Below, one piece after another: positions 1 through 10,285 of a DNA stretch of 13,923 bases (within the stretch, counting starts at the first letter, position 1; every line of letters begins with the position of its first letter). The notes beneath the pieces were generated by a model that was not told the DNA's origin, did not search any database, and saw only the letters and a program-made list of their open reading frames with translations. The stretch is from JBOGHU01 sp050742255. Its GTDB lineage: Bacteria > Actinomycetota > Acidimicrobiia > Acidimicrobiales > CADCSY01. The stretch lies in the NCBI GenBank assembly GCA_050742255.1, contig JBOGHU010000097.1:1-13923 (forward strand). Direction: 5' to 3'. Position numbers and translations under genes: made by a program.

Positions 1-896
1 GATCTGGGCAGCTCCAGCGACCCAACGCCGCGAGCTTGGCGGCGACCGTGTCGGCGATCTGCTTGTCCGTGAAGGCCGACGTGAAGTGGAGCCGGTCCCA
101 GTCGGCGATCTCGAGCTCGTTCCCCCGGGCCCGGTCGGCGTCGAACGCGCTGCGCGGCCCGTGATGCGTCCACCCGTCGACCTCGATCGCCAGTTTCAGA
201 TCCGGGTAGGCCAGATCGATCCGGCGCCGATGGTCGCCGAGCCGCACCCAGTACTGCTGCACGGGCTCGGGCAACCCGGCGGCCACGATCGCCCGTAGCA
301 CCCGCACCTCGAGACCGCTCTCGCTCTCGTCATGGTGCTCGAGCCGAGCCCGCAGGACCGCGTGAATGCGCGTCCGCCGTCGGCCTGGCGCCGGGTACAG
401 CCCTGCCACGCATCGCTGGAGGTCGCGCAAGGTCAGGAGATTGTGTCGGCGGGCGTAGTCGGTCGCGATCCCCAGCTGCTCGACGCTCATCGACCCCGCG
501 AGATCGACGAGCGGGCGACGCTCGTGACGGGAACGGCTTGCCGCGTACCGTGCGGTGAACGCGCACACCGGGTTGACGGACGCGCCGCGGCCGGGGCGTG
601 CTGACCTCGAAAGTGACCTCGTGGAACACGTTCGGCAACCCCCAGAGAAGGCCAGCTGTGCTGTGCGACGCGACCGCCTCGGGACCCCCAGCCAAGACTG
701 CGGCCAGCGCGGCCTGCTCCCACGTCGCCGGCGCCCCATTGACGACGAACACTCTCCGCCCGGCACGCCGCCAGCGCCCGGAGAACAGCCGCCGATCGAT
801 CGCGCCGCGCGTGAAGCGGTTCTCGATTGCCTGCTCTTGGGTTACGAGCGCGTGCTGGCGCGCAGCGATAGGAGCGATGCGTTCATCCGGACTCAT
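1..896 (-). pseudogene. Broken AbiEi-like / DUF559 nuclease-fold protein
   Basis: The first part (896 to about 549) encodes a winged-helix N-terminus of the AbiEi antitoxin type, with ARQHALVTQEQA, LFSGRWRRAGRRVFVV and SHSTAGLLWGLP. The last part (about 511 to the window edge) encodes a DUF559 domain with RIDLAYPDLKLAIEVDGWTHH. Its D and E-x-D-G resemble the Vsr/PD-(D/E)XK active site. The middle is broken: after VHRT (557-549) the frame changes, AVPVTSVAR is read in a second frame (537-511), and LVDLAGS continues in a third from 511. The usual linker of a dozen or so residues between VHRT and VPVTS is missing, as is the Thr expected after VAR. Both disruptions lie within about 45 bases. The final frame has no stop before position 1, so the 3' end is outside. 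The start at 896 (MSPDERIAP) is chosen because relatives begin similarly; an ATG at 935 is possible. Intact relatives are common solitary actinobacterial genes of unknown role. Sequencing error could also explain the shifts. Confidence 0.72.
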
Positions 897-947
897 GCCC
901 ACAGAGTCCCAGCCGGCTATGACATCTACGCCCATCTACACCAGTTC

Positions 948-997
948 GGTCAGTTTTCGAGCAATACGCGAGAAAACTGACCCAACTCGGGTTGGGG
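948..997 (-). terminator. Stem-loop terminator region after aspS
   Basis: Just past the aspS stop (TAA, 1000-998) the minus strand reads CCCAAC-CCGA-GTTGGG (996-981), a 6-bp stem with a 4-base loop, followed by TCAGTTTTCT, a short T-rich tract. This fits a factor-independent terminator, which is notable in such GC-rich DNA. A second, larger inverted repeat follows: GGTCAGTTTTC and GAAAACTGACC (948-958 and 972-982), an 11-bp stem with a 13-base loop. The two stems share bases 981-982, so they cannot both form completely. Together they mark the likely end of the long minus-strand cluster and separate it from the decayed gene downstream. Confidence 0.55.
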
Positions 998-2749
998 TTA
1001 CGGCTGTTTGCGCACCACCTGCAACCCGAGCTCTTTGAGCTGCGTCGGGTCGAGCGCGGTGGGGGCGCCGGTGAGGGGGTCGGCGCCCGACTGGGTCTTC
1101 GGGAAGGCGACGACCTCGCGGATGTTCTCCTCTCCCGCGAGCACGGCGGCGAAGCGGTCGACGCCGATCGCGAAACCGGCGTGCGGGGGCGCGCCGTAAC
1201 GGAAGGCGTCGAGCAGGAAACCGAAACGAGCACGGGCGTCCTCGGGCGCGATCCCCAGCGCGGTGAACACCTGCTGCTGGACGTCGGCGCGGTGGATGCG
1301 GACGCTCCCGGATCCCAGCTCCCACCCGTTGACCACCAGGTCGTACGACTGAGACCGGACCGCGAGCAGCTCCTCCCCGTCTCCCGACCCGAGCAGCCCG
1401 AGATCGTCGGGGTGAGGCATCGTGAAGGGGTGGTGGGCCGGGATCGGCCGACCGTCGTCGGCGAGTCCCTCGAAGAGCGGGAAATCGACGACCCACAGGA
1501 ACCGCAGACCACCCTCCGTCACCGCGGGCCTCCCCAGGTCGAGGCGCAGCGCCCCCAGGACTCGGTTCGCGACCCCGCGTTCACCCGCAACGATCAGCAT
1601 CAGGTCGCCGGGCTCGGCGCCGACCGCGTCGATCACGCCGAGCTGTTCCGCCTCGCTCAGGAACTTCGCGACCGGCGACTCCAACGCGCCCGCGTCGCCC
1701 ACCTTCATCCACACCAGCCCCGCGGCCCCGAGCTGCTTCGCCCGCTCGATGAGCCGATCCAGGACGGCACGCGACATGTCGCCGCCACCCCGCGCGAGGA
1801 TCGCCTTGACGCAGGCGCCCTGGAACGCGCGGAACTCGGTCGCCCCGAATACCTCCGTCGCGTCGACGAGCTCCATCCCGAAGCGGATGTCGGGCTTATC
1901 GGTTCCGTAACGCTCGATCGCGTCGTTCCACGTCATGCGCTCGATCGCGTCCGGACGCCGCCCGGTTGCCTCCTCGGCTGCGGTGAGCGCGGCCTCGCCG
2001 ACCACAGCCATCACGTCGTCGTCGCCGGCGAAGCTCATCTCCACGTCGAGCTGCATGAACTCGAACTGACGGTCGGCGCGCGGGTCCTCGTCGCGGACAC
2101 ACCGGGCGATCTGGTAGTAGCGGTCGAGGCCTCCCACCATGAGGAGCTGCTTGAACAGCTGCGGGCTCTGCGGCAGCGCGTAGAACGTGCCCGGCTGCAA
2201 CCGTGACGGCACCACGAAGTCGCGCGCCCCCTCCGGTGTCGACGCGATCAACAGAGGCGTCTCGACCTCCACGAAACCGTGCGCGTCCATGACCCGGCGC
2301 AGCGCCCGGTTGACCATCGCCCGCAGCCGCAGGTTGCGCTGCAATCGCTCGCTGCGGAGGTCGAGGTAGCGGTACCGGTAGCGCAGGAGCTCTTCGGCCT
2401 CGACGCGATCGCCGACGGGAATCGGCGGGGAGTCGGCCTCACTCAGCACCTCCAGACCAGTGGCGGCCACCTCGAGCTCGCCCGTGGGCAGCTCAGGGTT
2501 GACCGTGCCTTCGGGCCGGTGCCGCACCTCGCCTTCGACCCGCACCACGAACTCGCTCCGGACCGCGTGGGCGGCCTTGCCCCCGGGCTGCTCCGGGTCG
2601 ACCACCACCTGCACGACGCCGGCGGCATCGCGCACGTCGAGGAACACGACGCCGCCGTGGTCGCGCCGGCTCGCCACCCATCCGCACACCGTGACCGCGG
2701 TACCGACATCGTCGAGACGGAGGTCGCCGGCTCGGTGCGTCCGCATCAT
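998..2749 (-). CDS. aspS: Aspartyl-tRNA synthetase (AspRS)
   Basis: Cytoplasmic class II synthetase that charges tRNA-Asp with aspartate using ATP. At 583 residues it has the normal bacterial length. Order of domains: OB-fold anticodon-binding domain (about 1-105, with GWVASRRDHGGVVFLD), catalytic core with QSPQLFKQLLM and motif 2 RDEDPRADRQ, the bacterial GAD insertion (roughly 280-410), then motif 3 GVDRFAAVLAGEENIREV near the C-terminus. I chose the ATG at 2749 because it forms an ATGA overlap with the hisS stop and puts THRAGDL at the N-terminus as in relatives; an upstream in-frame start at 2779 would lie inside hisS. His31 in RRDHGG, where E. coli has Leu, is the state linked to non-discriminating AspRS that also charges tRNA-Asn; that is inference. 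The usual RADRQPEFTQ is RADRQFEFMQ here. It is the last gene of the cluster and is followed by a stem-loop terminator. Confidence 0.96.
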   Translation of the reverse strand: MMRTHRAGDLRLDDVGTAVTVCGWVASRRDHGGVVFLDVRDAAGVVQVVVDPEQPGGKAAHAVRSEFVVRVEGEVRHRPEGTVNPELPTGELEVAATGLEVLSEADSPPIPVGDRVEAEELLRYRYRYLDLRSERLQRNLRLRAMVNRALRRVMDAHGFVEVETPLLIASTPEGARDFVVPSRLQPGTFYALPQSPQLFKQLLMVGGLDRYYQIARCVRDEDPRADRQFEFMQLDVEMSFAGDDDVMAVVGEAALTAAEEATGRRPDAIERMTWNDAIERYGTDKPDIRFGMELVDATEVFGATEFRAFQGACVKAILARGGGDMSRAVLDRLIERAKQLGAAGLVWMKVGDAGALESPVAKFLSEAEQLGVIDAVGAEPGDLMLIVAGERGVANRVLGALRLDLGRPAVTEGGLRFLWVVDFPLFEGLADDGRPIPAHHPFTMPHPDDLGLLGSGDGEELLAVRSQSYDLVVNGWELGSGSVRIHRADVQQQVFTALGIAPEDARARFGFLLDAFRYGAPPHAGFAIGVDRFAAVLAGEENIREVVAFPKTQSGADPLTGAPTALDPTQLKELGLQVVRKQP

Positions 2750-4053
2750 CGGTCGAACTCGCGCTTCGCTCGGAGCCACGCCACGAGCTGGTCGCGCGGC
2801 ACGTCGACCTCCTCGCCCGACTCCATCTCCTTCACCCGCACCTCGCCTCGCTCGAGCTCGGCCTGGCCGAGCACAGCAGCGAAGGCCGCGCCGGACCGGT
2901 CGGCCACCTTGAACTGCGCCTTCATCGACCGGCCCCCGTACGACCGGTCGGTCCGCAGCCCCGCCTGGCGCAGATCGTGGGTCAGCGCCATGGCCTCGCG
3001 TCCGCCGCCGAGCCCGTCGACCACGAATACGTCGAGGCGCGCGCGACCCGCGGGCACCGCCCCCTCGGCGTCGGCGACGACGAGCAGCCGCTCCATGCCG
3101 AGCCCGAACCCGATCCCGGGCGTGGCCGGCCCGCCCATCGCCTCGGCCAACTGGTCGTAACGGCCGCCCCCGGCGACCGCGTTCTGGGCCGCGTCGAGCG
3201 CGTCGCTCACGAACTCGAACGTCGTGCTCGTGTAGTAGTCGAAGCCTCGCACGAGCCGAGGGGCGAGCTCGTAGTCGATTCCGAGATCGTCGAGGCCGCG
3301 CTGCACCGCTTCGAAGTGCCGGCGCGACTCGTCTCCGAGGTGCTCGGTGAGCTGGGGTCCCCGCTCGATCACGTCGGCCCAGTCGTCGCGCTTCGAGTCG
3401 AGGATCCGCAGCGGGTTCTCCCGCACGCGCTCCGTGAAGTCGGGCCCGAGGTTCCCGGCGTGCCCGAGCAGGTAGTCGCGCAACACCGAGACGTACTCAC
3501 GGCGGCTCTCGGGATCGCCCATCGAGTTCAGCAGGAGGCGCCATCGTCGGAGGCCGAGCTCGCCGAGGAAGCCGGCGACGAACGAGATCACCTCGACGTC
3601 GACGTCGGGGTCGTCGGCACCGACCACCTCGGCGCCGAGTTGCCAGTGCTGGCGGTAGCGGCCCTTCTGCGGTCGCTCGTATCGGAACAGCGGCGCGAGG
3701 TACCAGACCTTCCACGGCGGCGTCGGTCGGTGTTGCACGTATGCCCGCACGACTGGTGCGGTGCCCTCGGGGCGGAGCGCCATCTCCCGATCGCCTTTGT
3801 CTACAAACTCGTACATCTCCTTGCGCACCACGTCGGTCGACTCGCCCACGCGCTGGAAGACCTCGCGATGCTCGAAGACCGGCGTCACCACCAGCCCGTA
3901 GCCGTACCGGGCCGCCCGCCGCGCGAACACGCTCACGACCTCGATCCAGCGGTCGGTCTCGGGCGGAAGGAGGTCGTGCGTGCCCATCGGGGCGCGGTAC
4001 ACGTCGGGAGTCTCGGGCGGCACCGCGGCATCGTACCGGGGCGGTCGCGCCAC
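2746..4053 (-). CDS. hisS: Histidyl-tRNA synthetase (HisRS)
   Basis: Class II synthetase that charges tRNA-His, cytoplasmic, working as a dimer. Its 435 residues are about the usual length. Visible features: N-terminal motif 1 region with PMGTHDLLPPETDRW (22-36), motif 2 PLFRYERPQKGRYRQHWQLG (121-140), the HisA signature LVRGFDYYTSTTFEF (267-281), the glycine-rich GGGRYDQLAEAMGG (295-308) with motif 3 GIGFGLGMERL, then an alpha/beta anticodon-binding domain from about 340 to the end. The start is uncertain: GTG at 4053 gives the longest form, while GTG at 4023 or ATG at 3987 would also leave a complete core; none has a good ribosome-binding site. The gene lies 27 bases after rel and overlaps aspS by four bases (ATGA), so translation of the two synthetases is probably coupled. 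No T-box leader is seen. Confidence 0.95.
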   Translation of the reverse strand: MARPPRYDAAVPPETPDVYRAPMGTHDLLPPETDRWIEVVSVFARRAARYGYGLVVTPVFEHREVFQRVGESTDVVRKEMYEFVDKGDREMALRPEGTAPVVRAYVQHRPTPPWKVWYLAPLFRYERPQKGRYRQHWQLGAEVVGADDPDVDVEVISFVAGFLGELGLRRWRLLLNSMGDPESRREYVSVLRDYLLGHAGNLGPDFTERVRENPLRILDSKRDDWADVIERGPQLTEHLGDESRRHFEAVQRGLDDLGIDYELAPRLVRGFDYYTSTTFEFVSDALDAAQNAVAGGGRYDQLAEAMGGPATPGIGFGLGMERLLVVADAEGAVPAGRARLDVFVVDGLGGGREAMALTHDLRQAGLRTDRSYGGRSMKAQFKVADRSGAAFAAVLGQAELERGEVRVKEMESGEEVDVPRDQLVAWLRAKREFDR

Positions 4054-4080
4054 ACCCGAGGGACTTGCGCCGGGCGCCGA

Positions 4081-6310
<2,230 letters not shown>

Positions 6311-6318
<8 letters not shown>

Positions 6319-6841
6319 AGCTGAGGAGGCTCACCACGTCCCGACCCGCCAGCCGCTCCCGGCCGGACAGGAACCGCAGCTCGATGACGAACGCCAGGCC
6401 CACGACCTCGGCGCCGAGCTTCTCCACCAGCCGGACCGTGGCCGCCGCCGTCCCCCCCGTGGCCAGCACGTCGTCGACGACGAGGACCCGCTCCCCCGGG
6501 GACACGGCGTCGCTGTGGATCTCCAGCAGGTCGGTGCCGTACTCGAGCGTGTACTGCTCGTGCTCCACGCTCCAGGGCAGCTTCCCCGCCTTGCGCACCG
6601 GGGTGAACCCGGCGCCGAAGCGGTAGGCGACCGGCGCGGCGATGATGAACCCCCGGGCCTCCACGCCCAGCACCCGGTCCACCCGCTCCCCCGAGAAGTG
6701 GTCGGCGATGGCGTCGACGGCGAAGCGGAAGGCGTCGGGCTCGGCCAGCAGCGGCGTGATGTCCTTGAACACCACACCGGGCTCGGGGAAGTCGGGGATG
6801 TCGCGGACGTGACCGGCCAGCCACCGGGCCTGGGGTTCCAC
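6311..6841 (-). CDS. apt: Adenine phosphoribosyltransferase
   Basis: Purine salvage enzyme that joins adenine and PRPP to give AMP and pyrophosphate in the cytoplasm. Its 176 residues match the family. RDIPDFPEPGVVFKDITPLL (13-32) is the typical N-terminal block, LGVEARGFIIAAPVAYRFG (58-76) lies in the core, and RVLVVDDVLATGGTAAAT (118-135) is the PRPP-binding loop. The start is a GTG at 6841 (read as Met), which gives the few residues normally present before the RDIPDFP block; a GTG at 6805 would be shorter. The gene follows secF after 52 bases and its last bases overlap rel, the usual apt-rel pairing of Actinobacteria. Confidence 0.95.
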
Positions 6842-6893
6842 CGGCCCACGATACCCCTGGCGCCACCCGCCTCCCCGAGGGTCCCACCGCCGC

Positions 6894-8072
6894 CTACCGG
6901 CGCCTGCCGCGCTTGCGCTTGCGGGCGCGGGGGGCTACGGCGCCCGGGCCCCTCGGCGTCGAGGCCGACCGGTCCGACCGGTCCGACCGGGAACGGCCGT
7001 TGCGGCTCGCCGTCGACGCCTCCTCCTCCTCCTCCTCCGGGCCCTCGCCGGGCCGGGGCGACGCCTCGGGGGGCGACGGGCGGGCGCCGGTGGGCACCAG
7101 GGGCTTGGCCCGCCCCTCGGCCCGCCTGCGCACGGCGGCGTACCGGGGCTCCCGCTCCTTCAGGTTGGCCAGGATCGGGGCGGCCACGAAGATCGACGAG
7201 TAGGCGCCCGTGACCAGGCCCACCAGGAGGGCCACGGCGAAGTCCTGGAGGGTGTCGGCGCCGAGGATGGCTCCCACCAAGATGATCGAGACCACCGGCA
7301 TCACCGAGGTGAGGGTGGTGTTGACCGAGCGCATGAGCACGTCGTTCATCGACTGGTTGACCATGCCCGTGTAGGGGACCGTCCCCCCGGCGGCCCCCTG
7401 GCGGCCGACGTTCTCCTGCACCTTGTCGAACACCACGATGGTGTCGTAGAGGGAGTAGCCCAGGATGGTGAGGAAGGCGATCACCGTCGCCGGCGACACC
7501 GTGAACCCGGCGATGGCGTAGACCCCCACGCTGACCAGGATGTCGTGGACCACGGCCGCCAACGCCGCCACCGCCATCCGCCACTCGAAGCGCAGGGCGA
7601 TGTACAGCGAGACGGCCACGAAGAAGAAGGCCAGGGCCTGGGCCGCCTTGCGGCTGATCTCCAGGCCCCAGGAGGGACCGACCTCGTTGAGGCTGACCTG
7701 GTCGGGGGCCACGCCGGTGAGGTCGGCCAGCGCCCCGGTCACCTGCTCCTCCACCTCGGTGCTCTCCGGCCCCGCCTCCACCCGCAGGGTGGCGTCGTCA
7801 TCGCCGAGGGCGGACCGCTGGAGCTGGACGGTGGCGTCCCCGAGCCCGAGGGGGCGCAGGGCGTCTCGCGCCCCGGCCACCGTCTGGCCCTGGGCCGGCA
7901 GCTCCCACACCACCCCGCCCTTGAAGTCGATGCTGAAGTGGAGGCCGGACACCCCGAGGGCGAGCATCCCGGCCACGAGGACCAGCGCCGAGATGGCGTA
8001 GCCGACCCGGCGGCGACCCATGAAGTCGACGTGCTGCTGGCCCCGGTACAGGCGGGAGAGGCCGGCGATCAC
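6894..8072 (-). CDS. secF: Protein translocase subunit SecF
   Basis: Inner-membrane partner of SecD; the pair uses the proton gradient to pull secreted proteins through SecYEG. The GTG at 8072 overlaps the secD stop (GTGA), giving 392 residues. One membrane segment near 24-44 precedes SIDFKGGVVWELP (47-59, conserved in SecF), an extracytoplasmic domain follows (about 60-135), then five membrane segments between about 142 and 304, including ILGYSLYDTIVVFDKVQEN (203-221) and NTTLTSVMPV. An RND-like topology is expected. Odd: after residue 305 there is a cytoplasmic tail of about 85 residues containing a run of six Glu (346-351), three RSD-type repeats and a very basic end (RARKRKRGRRR). Charged tails occur in actinobacterial SecF, but this one has low-complexity DNA beneath it. 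Confidence 0.95.
   Translation of the reverse strand: MIAGLSRLYRGQQHVDFMGRRRVGYAISALVLVAGMLALGVSGLHFSIDFKGGVVWELPAQGQTVAGARDALRPLGLGDATVQLQRSALGDDDATLRVEAGPESTEVEEQVTGALADLTGVAPDQVSLNEVGPSWGLEISRKAAQALAFFFVAVSLYIALRFEWRMAVAALAAVVHDILVSVGVYAIAGFTVSPATVIAFLTILGYSLYDTIVVFDKVQENVGRQGAAGGTVPYTGMVNQSMNDVLMRSVNTTLTSVMPVVSIILVGAILGADTLQDFAVALLVGLVTGAYSSIFVAAPILANLKEREPRYAAVRRRAEGRAKPLVPTGARPSPPEASPRPGEGPEEEEEEASTASRNGRSRSDRSDRSASTPRGPGAVAPRARKRKRGRRR
6962..6990. repeat. 9-bp repeats in the SecF tail coding region
   Basis: GGTCCGACC occurs twice in tandem (6971-6979, 6980-6988), preceded by the variant GGCCGACC. They encode the RSDRSDRS stretch of the SecF C-terminal tail and sit close to a run of Glu codons (CTC repeats on the plus strand near 7019-7038). 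Confidence 0.75.
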
Positions 8073-9454
8073 GGCCGGGCCGCCGCCCCCACCGCGTCGG
8101 CGGGGATCCCGAAGGCCCGGGCGCGGCCCAGGCGACCGCTGCGACCGAGGAGGATGACGGCCGGGCGCATGAAGAAGTAGCTGGTCACCACGTCGAGCAT
8201 GGTCGCCAGGCCCAGGTAGAAGGCGAACCCACGTACCGGGCCGACGGTGAAGTAGTAGAGGAGGGCGGCGCCGATCAGCGAGGCGGCGTCGGCCCGCAGG
8301 ATGGTGCTGAACGCCCGCCGGAAGCCCCGGTCGCTGGCCGAGTGCAGGGGGCGGCCGCCGAAGACCTCCTCCTTCAACCGCTCGTAGTAGACGATGTTCG
8401 AGTCGACGGCCACGCCGATGGACACGATGATGCCGGTGACCCCGGCCAGGGTGAGCGCCAGCCCGCTGCGCTCGCCCAGGAAGGAGATGATCGACCACAG
8501 CAGCGCCCCCGACACGGCCAGGGACACCACCGCGACCAGGCCCAACAACCGGTAGTAGGCGAGGAGGTAGACGGCGATGAGCGCCATACCCACGATCCCC
8601 GCCATCAGGCCGGCCCGAAGCGAGTCCTTGCCCAGGGTGGCCGAGACGGTCTGGACGGTCTGGGGCTCGAGCTGGACCGGCAGGGCCCCGAAGCGCAGCA
8701 CCAGGGCCAGGTCCTTGGCCTCCCCCTCGCTGAAGTCACCGGTGATCTCCGCGGTCCCCCGGAAGTCGGGCTGGACGATCGACGGCGACGACACGACCTG
8801 GCCGTCGAGGACGATGGCCAGCCGAGAGGTGGGACAGACCGGCTCGCGGTTGAAGCACCTCCCGGCGATCTCGTTGAAGGCGTCGTTGCCCTCCCCGGTG
8901 AAGTCGACGGTGACGGTCCAGCGCGTCTGCTGGAAGCGGGCTTCGGCGTCGCTGACCGCGTTGCCCCGGACGGCGGCGGGGCCGAGCCGGTACCGGACAC
9001 CGCGCCCGGCGGCGGGCCCGGCGTCGGCCTCGGCGTCGGGCAAGACCACCTCCACCTCGGGATCGGCTTCATCCCGGGGCGTGGTCTCCACGTCTCCGGC
9101 GCCGGGGGGGACCACCTCCAGCACCGGCCGGAAGCGGAGCTCGGCGGTCTGGCCCACCACCTCCAGGGCCCGCTGCTGGTCCTTCACCCCCGGGAGCTGG
9201 ACCACGACCGAGTCGCCCTGACGGGCGATCTCGGGCTCGGCCACGCCCAGGGCGTCGACCCGGGTGCGGATGATCTCGATGGCCTGGTCCAGGTTCTCCG
9301 ACGGCACGTCCTCCACCGGCTGGAGCACCACCGAGGCCCCGCCCTGGAGGTCGAGCCCCAGCAGCGGAGCGTCGCCCGCCACGAGCACAGCCGCGAGCGA
9401 ACCGCCGGCCACGGTGAGGATGCCGACGAGGGACAGCACCAGCCGGCGCCGCAC
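8069..9454 (-). CDS. secD: Protein translocase subunit SecD
   Basis: Membrane subunit of the SecDF complex that assists the later stages of Sec export. At 461 residues it is a compact SecD with separate SecF, as is usual in Actinobacteria. There is an N-terminal membrane segment (about 5-26), then LLGLDLQGGASVVLQPV (31-47), a SecD hallmark, then the large extracytoplasmic head with the P1 base (IIRTRVDALGVAEPEIARQG, VVQLPGVKD) and DFTGEGNDAF. The head ends near residue 265, before FGALPVQLE. Five further membrane segments include SIGVAVDSNIVYYERLKEE, the conserved TM4 region, and GFRRAFSTILRADAASLIGA. A Pro/Glu/Asp-rich insert lies near 115-150. The GTG start at 9454 is three bases after the yajC stop; secF begins within the secD stop codon. 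Confidence 0.96.
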   Translation of the reverse strand: MRRRLVLSLVGILTVAGGSLAAVLVAGDAPLLGLDLQGGASVVLQPVEDVPSENLDQAIEIIRTRVDALGVAEPEIARQGDSVVVQLPGVKDQQRALEVVGQTAELRFRPVLEVVPPGAGDVETTPRDEADPEVEVVLPDAEADAGPAAGRGVRYRLGPAAVRGNAVSDAEARFQQTRWTVTVDFTGEGNDAFNEIAGRCFNREPVCPTSRLAIVLDGQVVSSPSIVQPDFRGTAEITGDFSEGEAKDLALVLRFGALPVQLEPQTVQTVSATLGKDSLRAGLMAGIVGMALIAVYLLAYYRLLGLVAVVSLAVSGALLWSIISFLGERSGLALTLAGVTGIIVSIGVAVDSNIVYYERLKEEVFGGRPLHSASDRGFRRAFSTILRADAASLIGAALLYYFTVGPVRGFAFYLGLATMLDVVTSYFFMRPAVILLGRSGRLGRARAFGIPADAVGAAARP

Positions 9455-9457
9455 CGC

Positions 9458-9823
9458 CTACCGCTCCCCGTCCCCGTCGTCGCCCCCACCCTCGCCCACG
9501 TCGGACCCGTCGCCCGCTCCCTCACCGACCCCGGGGCCGGGAGCCTCGTCGGGGGGCCTGGCAACGGGCTCGCCGGCGGCACGGAGCCGGCGGTTGACCG
9601 CGCCCCGAAGGATCCGCAGCTCCACGCCGGGGCTCACCTCCAGGCGCAGCTCGTCGTCACCGAGGACGTTGATCGTGCCCACGATCCCCCCGGCGGTGAG
9701 CACCTCGTCGCCGGCCTGGAGCGAGGCGATCAGGGCCCGCTGCTGCTTCATCCGGCCCTGCTGGGGCCGGATGAGCAGCACGTACATGATCAGGAGCAGC
9801 AGGAGGAGGAAGAGCAGTTCCAT
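9458..9823 (-). CDS. yajC: Preprotein translocase subunit YajC
   Basis: Small single-span membrane protein associated with SecDF. The 121 residues begin with a membrane helix (ELLFLLLLLLIMYVLLIRPQQ, 2-22) ending in the diagnostic RPQQ. Next comes the soluble YajC fold, with SLQAGDEVLTAGGIVGTI (34-51) and a beta-rich stretch to about residue 75. The last 40 or so residues are a disordered acidic Gly/Asp/Glu tail (GEGAGDGSDVGEGGGDDGDG). The start is ATG at 9823. The 100-base gap before it is the second longest in the cluster and contains TAGGGT (9877-9872), a possible -10 element without a clear -35, so an internal promoter for yajC-secDF is conceivable. It lies directly upstream of secD, as normal. 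Confidence 0.93.
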   Translation of the reverse strand: MELLFLLLLLLIMYVLLIRPQQGRMKQQRALIASLQAGDEVLTAGGIVGTINVLGDDELRLEVSPGVELRILRGAVNRRLRAAGEPVARPPDEAPGPGVGEGAGDGSDVGEGGGDDGDGER

Positions 9824-9923
9824 GTCAGGTCCGCACCGGTGGTTTCCTTGGGGGGCAGGGCGCCAGCCCCGACCCTATCCCAGGCCGGGCGGCGCGTCCC
9901 CGGCGATGGGCCGGGGGCGGGTG

Positions 9924-10226
9924 CTACCGGTCGGCGGCCACGTCGGTGGGCTGGTCGACAGGGCCGGGCAGGACCATCTCCGAGGTGGGATGGTCCCCGC
10001 AGTGGGGACAGGGGTCGACGTGGCGCCACGAGGCCAGCCAGCGGGTGCGGTCCGGGTCGAGGGCGACGTGGAAGGCACCGCTGGCCGGCTCCTCGTAGAG
10101 CGAGAAGTACTGCCGCCACACCGCCCCGACGGCCGCGCTGGGGTCTGCCCCTCGTGGCAGCCGGCAGAACTCCCGGCGGTCAGGCTCGAACAGCCACAGG
10201 CTGTTGCACGACTCGATCCGCTCCAT
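9924..10226 (-). CDS. Uncharacterised 100-residue protein with a CPHC motif
   Basis: I do not recognise a family with a known function. The predicted protein starts MERIESCNSLWLFEPDRREF and has no signal peptide or membrane segment. It is rich in aromatic residues (WRQYFSLYEE, WLASWRH). One CPHC motif, followed by GDHP, sits near the C-terminus, which could hold part of a metal site or be a redox-like CxxC; alone it proves neither. ATG at 10226 is preferred; ATG at 10238 adds four residues. The gene is 59 bases after ruvB, on the same strand, and 100 bases before yajC, so it probably belongs to the transcript. Codon use (GCC, CTG, CGG) is like that of its neighbours, which supports real coding. 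In other Actinobacteria this spot between ruvB and yajC often holds unrelated or lineage-specific genes. Confidence 0.7.
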   Translation of the reverse strand: MERIESCNSLWLFEPDRREFCRLPRGADPSAAVGAVWRQYFSLYEEPASGAFHVALDPDRTRWLASWRHVDPCPHCGDHPTSEMVLPGPVDQPTDVAADR

Positions 10227-10285
10227 GGCACCGACCATAGGCGGTCGGGGAGCCCGAGGCGACCAGCCCGGCGTACCGATCGACA

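Noticed and set aside
1..935. AbiE-type toxin-antitoxin pair
   Set aside because: Only an AbiEi-like N-terminal domain fused to a DUF559 domain is seen; there is no AbiEii toxin gene nearby, and solitary genes of this type are common.
8342..10240. Very long plus-strand open frame opposite secD and yajC
   Set aside because: Its translation is low-complexity His/Gly/Asp/Arg-rich text typical of the antisense of GC-rich genes, with no recognisable motif. The minus strand clearly encodes SecD and YajC.
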